A stretch of 20,302 nt of DNA from CAYWMQ01 sp964459635 (GTDB lineage Bacteria > Patescibacteriota > Minisyncoccia > Phycocordibacterales > UBA12088), in NCBI GenBank assembly GCA_964459635.1, contig CAYWMQ010000013.1:1-20302 (forward strand). Reading direction: 5' to 3'. This document shows, one piece after another, positions 13,040-19,903 of this stretch. Position 1 is the stretch's first letter, and every line of letters starts with the position of its first letter. A program made the position numbers and the translations under genes. The notes under the pieces are model-generated. The model was not told where the DNA came from and made no database searches. It saw only the letters and a list, made by a program, of their open reading frames with translations.

Positions 13040-13059
13040 GGGCGGTCCGAAGACCGCCC
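13040..13059 (-). terminator. GC-rich hairpin with UUCG loop after the 13065-13262 gene
   Basis: On the minus strand gggcggtc-ttcg-gaccgccc, an 8-bp stem with a stable UUCG tetraloop, 5 nt past the stop codon. No U-tract. Confidence 0.6.
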
Positions 13060-13064
13060 GAATA

Positions 13065-13262
13065 CTACGCGTTGATGGCTGTTTTGCGGAGGGCGTACAT
13101 ATGCGCCAACCGCAGCTCGCGCGGTAAGCGCCCTATATCTTGCGTCAGATCCACAGCCACGCCAGGCGTAGACGCGACTGCCTCCGTCACGCGGCGTGGC
13201 ACGTGGATAGGTTTTGGTCCCGGATCACGACGGTAACGACCGTCCCGAGAGTAACGACACAT
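13065..13262 (-). CDS. Small basic protein of unknown function, 65 aa
   Basis: The start at 13262 (MCRYSRDGRYRRDPGPKPIH) has GGAGG 6 nt upstream, a strong ribosome-binding site, while the longer frame to 13319 has none. The N-terminal third is rich in Arg, Tyr and Pro and may be disordered or nucleic-acid binding; the rest (PRRVTEAVASTPGVAVDLTQ, then LPRELRLAHMYALRKTAINA) could form two helices. No cysteine pair beyond the second residue, no signal peptide, no family recognised. The hairpin 5 nt after the stop supports it as a real unit. Confidence 0.65.
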   Translation of the reverse strand: MCRYSRDGRYRRDPGPKPIHVPRRVTEAVASTPGVAVDLTQDIGRLPRELRLAHMYALRKTAINA

Positions 13263-13360
13263 GATAGCCTCCGCTGTTGCTACTACACTATTTTTACTCC
13301 CGCGCTCTGCTACGGTCAAGGTCGTACCCGTACAAAAAAGATACTTAGTTTCTTTTTCGC

Positions 13361-14355
13361 TTAGGGTCGCATTTTCCTGTTTTCAAGTTCTTCGATTTTG
13401 CNNNNNNNNNNNNNNNNNNNNNNNNNNNNNNNNNNNNNNNNNNNNNNNNNNNNNNNNNNNNNNNNNNNNNNNNNNNNNNNNNNNNNNNNNNNNNNNNNNN
13501 NGGCGGGTGCGTTGCAAAAAGATTTGAAAGCGCTTGGCCCACACCTCCTCCGCGCGGACCAAAGGGGTTCGCGATAAAAAGGTGCGCCGTAGCATGTGAC
13601 GTGTGCTGCATTTCCCTGCCGTGGCCGCTTATTTTCTGTAGCGCGGACGCGAGCCCCTCCGGGTAGCGGGTAAGGAGCGCACCCGACGCATCCGCCAGAA
13701 ACTCACGCTTGCGTGAGATGGCAAGCTGAATCAGTGTTGCCGCGATGGGCGCCAAAATAGCGGCCACGATACCTATCACCAGGACGAGCGGATGCACGCC
13801 GCGGTCTCTGTCGCCGCCGAACATGAGCGTGCGCATGAATATATCCGCAATAATGGCCACGAAGCCCGCCAGCACCACTGCCACGGTAGAGACGAGCATG
13901 TCCCTGTTGCCCACATGCGAAAGCTCGTGCGCAAGCACTCCCTCTAGCTCGGTACGGTCCAGTATGGCCAAAAGCCCCGTTGTCACAGCTACGACAGCAT
14001 GCTTGGGGCCGCGTCCCGTAGCAAAGGCGTTGGGTGCCGGGTCCTCCACCACATAGACGCGCGGCTTCGGCAGCCCGGCGGTAATGGCCAAGTTTTCCAC
14101 GATACGATGGAGCTCGCGAAACTGCGCAGGATCGGCTTCCACCGCCCTCGTCATGCGCACCACGAGCTTGTCCGAGAACCAATAGCTCCAAATGTTCATG
14201 ATGATGGCAAACGCCACCGCCGCGTACAGGATGAGAGCGTTGCCGTAGTACCATGCCACGCCATAGCCTATCGCTATGACCACGATGAAGAACATGGTCA
14301 TGAGGAGCCATGTCTTGCGGACGTTTGCAGCTTGGTGAGTGTAGAGGGTAGCCAT
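13361..14355 (-). CDS. htpX: HtpX-like M48 zinc metalloprotease, membrane-bound, with a scaffold gap near the C-terminus
   Basis: HtpX is a membrane protease that degrades damaged membrane proteins. Visible: two N-terminal membrane helices (about residues 16-36 and 40-58), PRVYVVEDPAPNAFATGRG (98-116), the zinc motif HELSH (143-147), two further membrane helices (about 155-175 and 190-212), and the third ligand region SRKREFLADASG with E218. The frame is clean up to THP at the gap (13402-13501). Read straight through the N run, the end is an unlikely KSKNLKTGKCDPKRKRN stopping at 13345; in another frame the same bases give KIEELENRKMRP with a stop at 13361-13363, much more like a natural HtpX end. 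So I place the stop at 13361 and take the N count as a placeholder. No SD sequence; a TAGAAT box lies about 14 nt before the ATG. Confidence 0.92.
13402..13501. other. Scaffold gap (100 N) inside htpX
   Basis: A fixed-length N run. Unlike the gap at 6546, its flanks are not duplicated. Codon phase on both sides requires a true missing length that leaves a remainder of 2 when divided by 3. Confidence 0.9.
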
Positions 14356-14370
14356 AGGCGAGTAGAAAGA

Positions 14371-14404
14371 TTCTAGTTTAGAGTTTAGAGATTAGAGAAT
14401 AGTG
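14371..14404. repeat. Short-period ttagag repeat upstream of htpX
   Basis: Irregular units tagtttagag, tttagag, attagag. A similar ttaggttagaggttagag stretch lies at 16563-16580 upstream of lemA, and ggttagtggttagtg at 17279-17295. Confidence 0.6.
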
Positions 14405-14494
14405 ACGCGTTGGCAAGGCGCGAGTGGGCGAGTAGAGTACTGAAAACTCGATTTTGGCTTATAGATGATCATAAATATTGGATCTTGGGATACT

Positions 14495-14599
14495 CGATAC
14501 TAATCTACCAATTAATACCAATGTGACGAATACGTAGCGTACATCGGCCCGGCGCAGCCGCACATTCGTAGCATTCGTACAATTCGTAGATTAGTATCG
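14495..14599. repeat. 105-bp imperfect palindrome with 14-bp terminal inverted repeats
   Basis: cgatactaatctac (14495-14508) and gtagattagtatcg (14586-14599) are perfect inverted arms. The next inward stretches (caattaataccaatgtgacgaa and its partner near 14565-14585, with repeated attcgta) also pair imperfectly, leaving a GC-rich loop (cggcccggcgcagccg). No coding frame. It looks like a non-autonomous mobile element or a long hairpin and lies between htpX and the 14603 gene. Confidence 0.6.
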
Positions 14600-14602
14600 T
14601 GT

Positions 14603-15067
14603 TCATTGTGCAAGGTTTACAATGAGCCCCATGAGCGCAAGCGCTACCGCGAGCGCCACAAAGCCGTACGCCACGCTCTTGCTGAGGTGATAGCTCAAGC
14701 CACGGTCGGGCTCCTGTGCTCTGCTATCGGGGATAAGGGCATGGAACACAAGCATGCGAAGGGCCGCAAACACACCCACAAAAAGTGCACTCGCCCCAAG
14801 GCCTACGGCGACCAGAAGCCCGAAAGAATCCGGCCGCACCCATAAGAGCACCGCGAGCACGAGCGCACCCGTCGTAAAGACAAACGCCACACAGAAGAGC
14901 ACCACATGCCATACAAAGCGGCGCAGAAACGACCGGCGCGCCATGCGAGCTTGCGCACGGTAGAGCGAGCCTTGGTCTTCCAGGCGCAGCACATGGTCCG
15001 GCACAGCCTCCGCATGGGGCCGCATCAGCCTATGGCTATCGATGCGTATGCGCGCGTCTTGTGACAT
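14603..15067 (-). CDS. Three-helix membrane protein of unknown function, 154 aa
   Basis: A hydrophilic basic N-terminus (about residues 1-48, RIRIDSHRLMRPHAEAVPDH, ARMARRSFLRR) precedes three hydrophobic segments: VVLFCVAFVFTTGALVLAVL (about 55-74), FGLLVAVGLGASALFVGVFA (about 82-101) and KSVAYGFVALAVALALMGLI (about 129-148). No catalytic motif is visible and no family is recognised; the N-terminus would face the cytoplasm by the positive-inside rule. It starts 24 nt after the pyrophosphohydrolase gene on the same strand, so cotranscription is likely. No SD sequence. Confidence 0.75.
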   Translation of the reverse strand: MSQDARIRIDSHRLMRPHAEAVPDHVLRLEDQGSLYRAQARMARRSFLRRFVWHVVLFCVAFVFTTGALVLAVLLWVRPDSFGLLVAVGLGASALFVGVFAALRMLVFHALIPDSRAQEPDRGLSYHLSKSVAYGFVALAVALALMGLIVNLAQ

Positions 15068-15091
15068 GGTACGTAAGCTCTGTCGCTGCGT

Positions 15092-15550
15092 CTACTCATT
15101 TACCACCTCGGGCTCTGTCGCTTCCGCGAATTCCCGCTCTTTATCGTGTTTTTTCACCGCACTGTCCGGTATGGTGAGACGCACTACCGTTTTTGCCTTC
15201 TCGTTGGTCTGGTACGTGCTGTCCGACGACCACACGAGGTACAGCTTCTTTTCAAGCCTGCCACGACGGCGCGCATGACGCTCGAGCGCATCCGCTATCT
15301 CAAGCTCGGTGATGCCTTTTAAGGTCTTGATCGTTTCTATGACCGTCACTATGTCAGCGATCTCATCAATGAGCTCTTGGCGCGAGGCTGTTTCAGGCAG
15401 AGCACTCGCTTCCTCCTCTACCTTTTTCAAGAGCTCCACCTCAAACTCTTCGTCACTGAGCTCCCGCACCTCGCAATCCTTGCCCTTTTCTCTGATAAGC
15501 TCGGGAATGCGGTCCCACACGAGCTTGTGATAGTAGATGCGCTCCGCCAT
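15092..15550 (-). CDS. MazG-like nucleoside triphosphate pyrophosphohydrolase, 152 aa
   Basis: The protein opens with YYHKLVWDRIPELIREKGKD (6-25), the 'KLVrDkIPEii..kGk' signature of small house-cleaning NTP pyrophosphohydrolases (COG4997 type, all-alpha). Further blocks fit: EVELLKKVEEEASAL (37-51) with the metal-binding ExxE-type acids, ELIDEIADIVTVIETIKTLK (59-78) with the ExxD, and the RRRGRLEKKLYLVW ending of the core (about 94-107). The enzyme class hydrolyses non-canonical nucleotides to monophosphates. About 45 extra residues at the C-terminus (QTNEKAKTVVRLTI to EATEPEVVNE) are charged and unlike the family. A TATACT box 8 nt before the ATG and no SD suggest a leaderless start, so it may have its own promoter inside the lemA cluster. 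Confidence 0.85.
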   Translation of the reverse strand: MAERIYYHKLVWDRIPELIREKGKDCEVRELSDEEFEVELLKKVEEEASALPETASRQELIDEIADIVTVIETIKTLKGITELEIADALERHARRRGRLEKKLYLVWSSDSTYQTNEKAKTVVRLTIPDSAVKKHDKEREFAEATEPEVVNE

Positions 15551-15558
15551 AGGATACT

Positions 15559-15564
15559 AGTATA
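15559..15564 (-). promoter_or_regulatory. -10 box of the pyrophosphohydrolase gene
   Basis: TATACT on the minus strand, 8 nt upstream of the ATG at 15550; no convincing -35. Confidence 0.4.
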
Positions 15565-15575
15565 CCATGCATCTG

Positions 15576-15911
15576 CTACGCTGCGCGGCGGGGGTTTTCG
15601 ACGGGCACGTGGTCAACCTTTAACACCGAAAGGAGGTAGAAATCACGGAGCTGTTGTTTCATATCGCTACCTGGAACCGCAATATCGTCCACGTACTCTA
15701 CAACACCAAGTCCACCACACGCGTCGCAGTCATCCACACTGTCATGACGTACCTTGCGCACCTTACATTCTTCACACGGATTTATGAGTATATGCGGTGT
15801 CGCAGAGACTGATTCGATGTAGGCAGGAAGACAACTGCGCAGCACCTCTAACGTCGGCTCCACGAACCCCTTCGACTCATCGGCCCACACTTCCCTAAAC
15901 ATCCACGCCAT
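15576..15911 (-). CDS. Small protein with two CxxC pairs, 111 aa
   Basis: The centre has INPCEECKVRKVRH (about 43-56) and DDCDACGGLGVVEY (about 60-73), two CxxC pairs 11 residues apart, the second followed by GG as in DnaJ-type zinc repeats; one zinc ion is the likely ligand. The N-terminal part (MAWMFREVWADESKGFVEPT) and C-terminal helix (MKQQLRDFYLLSVLKVDHVP) are not recognised. Its ATG lies 5 nt after the lemA stop codon, so it is almost certainly in one operon with lemA. No SD sequence. Function unknown. Confidence 0.75.
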   Translation of the reverse strand: MAWMFREVWADESKGFVEPTLEVLRSCLPAYIESVSATPHILINPCEECKVRKVRHDSVDDCDACGGLGVVEYVDDIAVPGSDMKQQLRDFYLLSVLKVDHVPVENPRRAA

Positions 15912-15916
15912 ACGCG

Positions 15917-16501
15917 TTAGAACTGGACCTTAACAGGCTCCTTCGCATCCGAATCTTCCGGGAGCTCAAAGAATGCCATTTTTGTAAAGCTGAACATGCG
16001 GCCGATCAGATTGCCCGGGAATTGCTCCAATGCAATATTGAGATCGCGCACGTTGCCGTTATAGAAGCGCCGCGCAGCTTGGATCTTGTTTTCCGTATCG
16101 GAAAGCTCACGCTGAAGCTCCAGGAAGTTGGTGTTGGCCTTGAGGTCCGGGTAATTCTCCGCTACGGCAAGCAGCTTGCCGAGTGCGGTGGAAAGACCCG
16201 CTTCCGCTCCGGCAAATGCTTCTATTTGCGCAGGTGTCACATTGGTCGGGTCTATGTTGATGGAGGTGGCTTTTGTACGCGCCTCGGTCACCGCGTCCAA
16301 AGTCGCGCGCTCATGGCTCGCGTACCCTTTCACTGTCTCAATAAGGTTGGGGATAAGGTCGTACCGCCGCTTGAGCTGCACGTCAATATCCGCCCATGCT
16401 TCCTTGGTACGGTGCACAAGCGAAACAAAGCGGTTGTACATAAACACCGCCCAGAGCGCAACGAGCGCGACAATACCGAGTACGATGTAGCCGAGTATCA
16501 T
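15917..16501 (-). CDS. lemA: LemA family membrane protein, 194 aa
   Basis: One N-terminal membrane helix (ILGYIVLGIVALVALWAVFM, residues 2-21) is followed by the LemA domain: YNRFVSLVHRTKEAWADIDV (22-41), QLKRRYDLIPNLIETVKGYA (42-61), the 'HE..TLDAVTEAR' block (63-75), LLAVAENYPDLKANTNFLEL (109-128), RELSDTENKIQAARRFYN (130-147) and the end block FPGNLIGRMFSFTKMAFFEL. It is full length. LemA proteins have an external N-terminus and an internal four-helix domain of unknown function and often lie near htpX, as here with three genes between. Promoter TATAAT at 16619-16624; leader about 110 nt; no SD sequence before the ATG. Confidence 0.96.
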   Translation of the reverse strand: MILGYIVLGIVALVALWAVFMYNRFVSLVHRTKEAWADIDVQLKRRYDLIPNLIETVKGYASHERATLDAVTEARTKATSINIDPTNVTPAQIEAFAGAEAGLSTALGKLLAVAENYPDLKANTNFLELQRELSDTENKIQAARRFYNGNVRDLNIALEQFPGNLIGRMFSFTKMAFFELPEDSDAKEPVKVQF

Positions 16502-16618
16502 ACAACAAGTTCTTAGTACTAAATGCTTTTAAGACGAGGTGACAGGTGCCGGATCGACGGTCTTAGGTTAGAGGTTAGAGATACTGGTACTTTCGACCGA
16601 CCTGTTTTGGCCGGTCTT

Positions 16619-16647
16619 ATTATACCACACGCAACATGTAGCATGAA
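16619..16647 (-). promoter_or_regulatory. lemA promoter
   Basis: On the minus strand TATAAT (16619-16624) is perfect; 17 nt upstream TTCATG (16642-16647) matches the -35 at 3 of 6. Confidence 0.55.
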
Positions 16648-16715
16648 TATAACACGTCGTCACTAATACCAATATACAGCGTGCGTGTAAAAACTGCACA
16701 GTGTAGCGCAACATA

Positions 16716-16763
16716 CGCCACTCGCTACTCGCCAACTCGGTACTCACCTACTCGCCCGCTCGT
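16716..16763. repeat. Degenerate actcgc-type short tandem repeat
   Basis: Units cgccactcg, ctactcg, ccaactcgg, tactcac, ctactcg in a row, related to the 7-bp array at 6258-6299; directly upstream of the promoter at 16769. Confidence 0.65.
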
Positions 16764-16768
16764 CTTGC

Positions 16769-16796
16769 TTGACTTTTCAGCCCTTTCGTGTATACT
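16769..16796 (+). promoter_or_regulatory. Promoter of the zinc-ribbon gene
   Basis: TTGACT (16769-16774), 16 nt, TATACT (16791-16796): each 5 of 6. Start near 16803, giving an unusually long leader of nearly 100 nt. Confidence 0.75.
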
Positions 16797-16899
16797 TGAG
16801 GGTACGTTAGACGAACGTAACGAAGAGGTTTCTCCTTTTCCCGTGTAGTTCCGTTCTAATGAGGTCGTGTGTTAGTAGAACGTAACTACAGTGCAGCAT

Positions 16900-17229
16900 A
16901 TGTACGGGAATGATACCCGGTCTTACAGCCCGCGCCCGATGGTGCAGGGTTCGTGGACATGCGCTGGGTGCGGTAAGGAAATCACCGAGCTTCCCTTTGA
17001 GCCTCGTGAGGACCAGCTTTCGACGGTCAAGTGCCGCGATTGCTACCGCGCCAGCCGCCCGGCTCGTCCGGAGCGCGCACAGCGCGAAATGGTGCAGGGT
17101 TCGTGGCAGTGCGCCGACTGTGGCAAGGAGATCACGCAGCTCCCCTTTGAGCCGCGTGACGACCGCCCGGTCCGGTGCAGCGATTGCCATCGCAACTCTC
17201 GCCCGCCGCGCGAAGAGCGCCGCTGGTAA
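16900..17229 (+). CDS. Double CxxC...CxxC mini zinc-ribbon protein, 109 aa
   Basis: The protein is two copies of one unit: MVQGSWTCAGCGKEITELPF then CRDCYRASRP, and MVQGSWQCADCGKEITQLPF then CSDCHRNSRP. Each copy has CxxC, 18-20 residues, CxxC, so each should bind one zinc ion. The unit matches the 'CxxC-x17-CxxC' zinc-ribbon domain common in Patescibacteria and some other environmental bacteria; linkers are Arg/Pro-rich and the end is PREERRW, which suggests nucleic-acid or ribosome binding, an inference. I chose the ATG at 16900 (MYGNDTRSYSPRP), the usual type of start for the family, over GTG at 16891. No SD is visible, but the leader from the promoter at 16769 is long and may be structured. 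A GCAA-loop terminator follows at 17324. Confidence 0.85.
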   Translation: MYGNDTRSYSPRPMVQGSWTCAGCGKEITELPFEPREDQLSTVKCRDCYRASRPARPERAQREMVQGSWQCADCGKEITQLPFEPRDDRPVRCSDCHRNSRPPREERRW

Positions 17230-17239
17230 GGCCAGCTTG

Positions 17240-17265
17240 CCTGCCGTAGCTTTAGCGAAGGCAGG
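17240..17265. repeat. Short inverted repeat cctgcc...ggcagg
   Basis: cctgcc (17240-17245) and ggcagg (17260-17265) around gtagctttagcgaa. This 'tgcctgccgtagctttagcgaaggcagg' type of element recurs in many Patescibacteria intergenic regions; related cctgcc/ggcagg palindromes occur at 12697-12714 and 12857-12879. Confidence 0.55.
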
Positions 17266-17323
17266 TGAATAGTGGGGAGTGGTTAGTGGTTAGTGATAAC
17301 CACGAGCACGACTCACACTACAG

Positions 17324-17347
17324 CAAACACCCCGCAAGGGGTGTTTG
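17324..17347 (+). terminator. Terminator of the zinc-ribbon gene
   Basis: caaacacccc-gcaa-ggggtgtttg, a perfect 10-bp stem with GCAA loop, nearly the same as the hairpin after rnpB. Its last bases overlap the -35 box of the next gene. Confidence 0.75.
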
Positions 17348-17373
17348 ACTTATGCTTAATAGTGCGCTATAAT
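17345..17373 (+). promoter_or_regulatory. Strong promoter of the 17418 gene
   Basis: TTGACT (17345-17350), 17 nt, TATAAT (17368-17373); leader of about 38 nt. Confidence 0.85.
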
Positions 17374-17417
17374 ATATTAGGAGTTACACCCCTCCGCTCA
17401 GCTTACAGGAGGCCGAT

Positions 17418-17651
17418 ATGGCGTCGTCATTTTACCTAACCATCCTCTGCAGGTTATGGACTACACAGGGACTATCCCATACTGGGGAAGTACTCTGCAA
17501 CGACACCTTGAGCTGCATGGGCGAAAACCCGACCCAGCAAGAAATCGAGGACAAGCTTGCCGAAGTAATCGGTGAAGTCGCACTCGCTGTACCCGTAGAG
17601 ACAGGTGCGATCAGGGCGTACATCATCGAGTCCATCAAGCTAGCAAGCTAA
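17418..17651 (+). CDS. Small protein of unknown function, 77 aa
   Basis: The ATG has a perfect AGGAGG at 5 nt spacing, a near-consensus promoter and a terminator 20 nt after the stop, so it is very likely expressed, probably at high level. The N-terminal part (MASSFYLTILCRLWTTQGLS) is mildly hydrophobic with three Cys in the first 33 residues; the C-terminal part (QEIEDKLAEVIGEVALAVPV, ETGAIRAYIIESIKLAS) is predicted as two amphipathic helices. No family is recognised. A secondary start at residue 34 would leave only the helical part. No signal peptide cleavage site is clear. Confidence 0.7.
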   Translation: MASSFYLTILCRLWTTQGLSHTGEVLCNDTLSCMGENPTQQEIEDKLAEVIGEVALAVPVETGAIRAYIIESIKLAS

Positions 17652-17667
17652 GTAATTTGCTCGCGCC

Positions 17668-17700
17668 CCACGCCGCCCACCTCGGGCGGCGTTTGCTTTG
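17668..17700 (+). terminator. Rho-independent terminator after the 17418 gene
   Basis: cgccgccc-acctc-gggcggcg (17671-17691) followed by tttgcttt. The 27 nt at 17668-17694 are repeated exactly at 18058-18084. Confidence 0.9.
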
Positions 17701-17739
17701 TGTACCTCATCCAAATACACGGTTTCGTAAACCGCATAT

Positions 17740-17768
17740 TTGACGATGTCTACACGAGATGCTTTACT
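17740..17768 (+). promoter_or_regulatory. Promoter of the 17804 gene
   Basis: TTGACG (17740-17745), 17 nt, TTTACT (17763-17768). Start near 17775 puts the ATG at 17759 upstream of the transcript and favours the ATG at 17804. Confidence 0.6.
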
Positions 17769-17803
17769 CCATTTTAGTAAACTACAAAAAGGGGTTCACC
17801 GCG

Positions 17804-18052
17804 ATGGCAATCGAAGATCTCTGGGGCACCAAATATTTGGTGACAGTCACGTACGAGTACTTTCTTCAGGTAAGTGATTCCATTATGCGAGGTTGGAAAA
17901 ATATCGAGTGGGACTGCATTGTTCCTCACGTATCAAGGAGGGAGCTCGCAGATATGAGGGAGCATGTGGTCAAAGAGCTTACAGATTCTGGAAAGCATGT
18001 GCTGCAAGGCACAATCACATTCACAAACTTTCAGCGAATGTCGACACGTTAA
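17804..18052 (+). CDS. Small protein of unknown function, 82 aa
   Basis: The start at 17804 (MAIEDLWGTKYLVTVTYEYF) has AAGGGG 9 nt upstream and lies 29 nt after the predicted transcription start; an in-frame ATG at 17759 does not. The protein seems to be an alpha/beta fold: a strand KYLVTVTYEYF, a Trp-rich segment (RGWKNIEWDCIVPHV), a helix RRELADMREHVVKELTDSGK and a strand VLQGTITFTNFQR. The alternation of strand-helix-strand with one conserved-looking hydrophobic face suggests a small compact domain, cytosolic. No family is recognised. It has its own promoter and a terminator identical to that of the preceding small gene, but the two proteins show no similarity. Confidence 0.7.
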   Translation: MAIEDLWGTKYLVTVTYEYFLQVSDSIMRGWKNIEWDCIVPHVSRRELADMREHVVKELTDSGKHVLQGTITFTNFQRMSTR

Positions 18053-18057
18053 CGCCA

Positions 18058-18090
18058 CCACGCCGCCCACCTCGGGCGGCGTTTCTTTTA
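18058..18090 (+). terminator. Rho-independent terminator after the 17804 gene
   Basis: cgccgccc-acctc-gggcggcg followed by tttctttta; the same 27-nt sequence as the terminator at 17668. Confidence 0.92.
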
Positions 18091-18102
18091 CCCAACCGTA
18101 CG

Positions 18103-18130
18103 CAACAGGCGGCCCTGTGGCCGCCTGTTG
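18103..18130 (-). terminator. Hairpin downstream of groEL
   Basis: caacaggcggcc / ggccgcctgttg, a perfect 12-bp stem with a 4-nt loop, about 50 nt past the groEL stop. No U-tract follows on the minus strand. Confidence 0.6.
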
Positions 18131-18177
18131 GTGCGTCGTCCGTAACTTTTGCCTTATGCCTTTTAACTTTTGACTTG

Positions 18178-19845
18178 CTAATAGTCCATCCCTCCCATGC
18201 CACCCATGCCTCCGGGCATCGGTGCTGCCGGCTTTTCCTCCGGTTCTTCTGCAACAGCCGCTTCCGTTGTGAGGAGGAGGGCCGCTGCGCTTGCCGCATT
18301 TTGTACGCCCGAGCGCGTGACCTTCACAGGGTCTACGATACCCGCCGCCAGCATATCCACAAACTCACCTGTCTTTGCATTGAAGCCCTCGCCTGCTTTT
18401 CCGCTCGCAACGCGGTCTACCACCACTGCAGCATCGTCCTCACGACCGGCATTGTATGCGATACGGTAAAGAGGCGCACGCAGGGCTGCCAAGAGAAGCG
18501 AGTATCCGGTCTCGTACTCCACATCATGGCGCGCACTGCTCTTTGCGCCCTTCTCGCGCTTCTGCGAAAGTGTGTGCGCAACCTTTGCAAGCGCCGCGCC
18601 GCCGCCGGGCACAATACCCTCCTCAATAGCCGCCTTGGTGGCATTCACCGCGTCCTCGATCTTGAGCTTGAGGTACTTCATTTCTGTCTCCGTAGCCGCA
18701 CCCACGCGAATGACCGCCACGCCACCGGAAAGCTTTGCGATGCGCTCCTCAAGCTTTTCACGGTCAAACTTGCTATCGGTGTTCTCAAGCTGGCGCTTGA
18801 GCTGCGCTACACGCGCATTGATGGCATCTTTCTTGCCCTTCCCGCCAATGATGATAGTGGAATCCTTTGATGCGACAATGCGCGTAGCCTTCCCGAGCAT
18901 GGACACATCCGCGGTCTCAAGCTTGCGCCCAAGCTCTTCCGAGACAACGTCCGCACCCACCGTGACCGCGATGTCCTGCAACATCTCCTTCTTGCGATCG
19001 CCGTAGCCGGGGGCCTTCACCACGAGCGCATTGAACGCACCGCGGAGCTTGTTTACCACAAACGTGGCGAGCGCCTCGCCATCGCAGTCGTCTGCAATGA
19101 TGACCAGATCCTTGCGACCCGTCTGCGCGAGCTTCTCAAGGAGTGGCAATATATCTTTAATGGTGCTTATCTTTTTGTCCGTGATCAAGACCGGCACATC
19201 CTTGTACTCGGCCTCCATACGTTCCGCATTCGTCACCATATACGCCGAGACATAGCCCTTGTCTATCTCAAGACCCTCCACCACCTCGCTCTCGATACCG
19301 AAGGACTGGCTCTCCTCAACGGTCACTACGCCATTCTTGCCGACCTTTTCTATCGTGTCGGCAATGACCGTACCAAGCTCCTCCGACTCGGCGGAAATGG
19401 TGGCGACTTGGCGTATCTCCTCCATACCCTTCACCGCTTTCGCCATCTTCTTGAGCTCTTCCACCGTGTCCTTCGTGGCTTCTTCGATACCACGACGCAC
19501 GTTCATGGCATTTGCGCCGAGCGCGGTGCGGCGCATACCTTCAAGCACGATAGCCTGCGTGAGCACCACGGCTGTGGTAGTGCCGTCACCCGCTGTGTCA
19601 TTCGTTTTGCTCGCCACCTCCTTCACGATCTCCGCACCCATGTTCTCGAACTTGTCCTTGAGCGTGATCTCTTTGGCGATGGACACGCCGTCATTGGTAA
19701 TGGTGGGGCCTCCGTAGCCCTTGTCGAGTGCCACGTTCTTGCCGCGCGGACCGATAGTGACGCGCACCGCATTTGCGACGGCATCCACGCCGCGCATCAG
19801 CGACTTGCGCACCTGCTCGTCGTATATGACTTGCTTTGCTGCCAT
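18178..19845 (-). CDS. groL: Chaperonin GroEL (Hsp60), 555 aa
   Basis: GroEL forms the double-ring folding chamber that works with GroES and ATP. Full-length protein with the expected landmarks: VTIGPRGKNVALDKGYGGPT (29-48), TNDTAGDGTTTAVVLTQA (81-98) with the ATP-binding D87-G-T-T, the NATKAAIEEGIVPGGGAAL block with the catalytic-loop region, and the flexible GGM-rich tail (PMPGGMGGMGGMDY). A KREKGAKSSARHDVEYETGY segment (about 455-475) is longer and more basic than in E. coli GroEL. Second gene of the groES-groEL operon, 58 nt after groES. No SD sequence precedes the ATG at 19845. Confidence 0.99.
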   Translation of the reverse strand: MAAKQVIYDEQVRKSLMRGVDAVANAVRVTIGPRGKNVALDKGYGGPTITNDGVSIAKEITLKDKFENMGAEIVKEVASKTNDTAGDGTTTAVVLTQAIVLEGMRRTALGANAMNVRRGIEEATKDTVEELKKMAKAVKGMEEIRQVATISAESEELGTVIADTIEKVGKNGVVTVEESQSFGIESEVVEGLEIDKGYVSAYMVTNAERMEAEYKDVPVLITDKKISTIKDILPLLEKLAQTGRKDLVIIADDCDGEALATFVVNKLRGAFNALVVKAPGYGDRKKEMLQDIAVTVGADVVSEELGRKLETADVSMLGKATRIVASKDSTIIIGGKGKKDAINARVAQLKRQLENTDSKFDREKLEERIAKLSGGVAVIRVGAATETEMKYLKLKIEDAVNATKAAIEEGIVPGGGAALAKVAHTLSQKREKGAKSSARHDVEYETGYSLLLAALRAPLYRIAYNAGREDDAAVVVDRVASGKAGEGFNAKTGEFVDMLAAGIVDPVKVTRSGVQNAASAAALLLTTEAAVAEEPEEKPAAPMPGGMGGMGGMDY

Positions 19846-19903
19846 ATGAGTAGTTTTTAGTAGTTAGTGTGAAGTTTATAGTTGCGATTGCGTCAAACCC
19901 ACG

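Larger units (their letters stand above)
16502..16768. other. Intergenic region between lemA and the zinc-ribbon gene
   Basis: It holds the lemA leader with a ttaggttagaggttagag repeat (16563-16580), a gaccg/cggtc hairpin at 16594-16616, the lemA promoter, a fragment (actaataccaatatac, 16661-16676) that resembles part of the 14495-14599 element, and a degenerate actcgc-type repeat (16716-16763). No coding frame is convincing. Confidence 0.6.

Noticed and set aside
17893..18870. 325-codon open frame on the plus strand
   Set aside because: Runs through the 17804 gene in another frame, a terminator, and then antisense to groEL; composition is Arg/Cys-rich and not protein-like.
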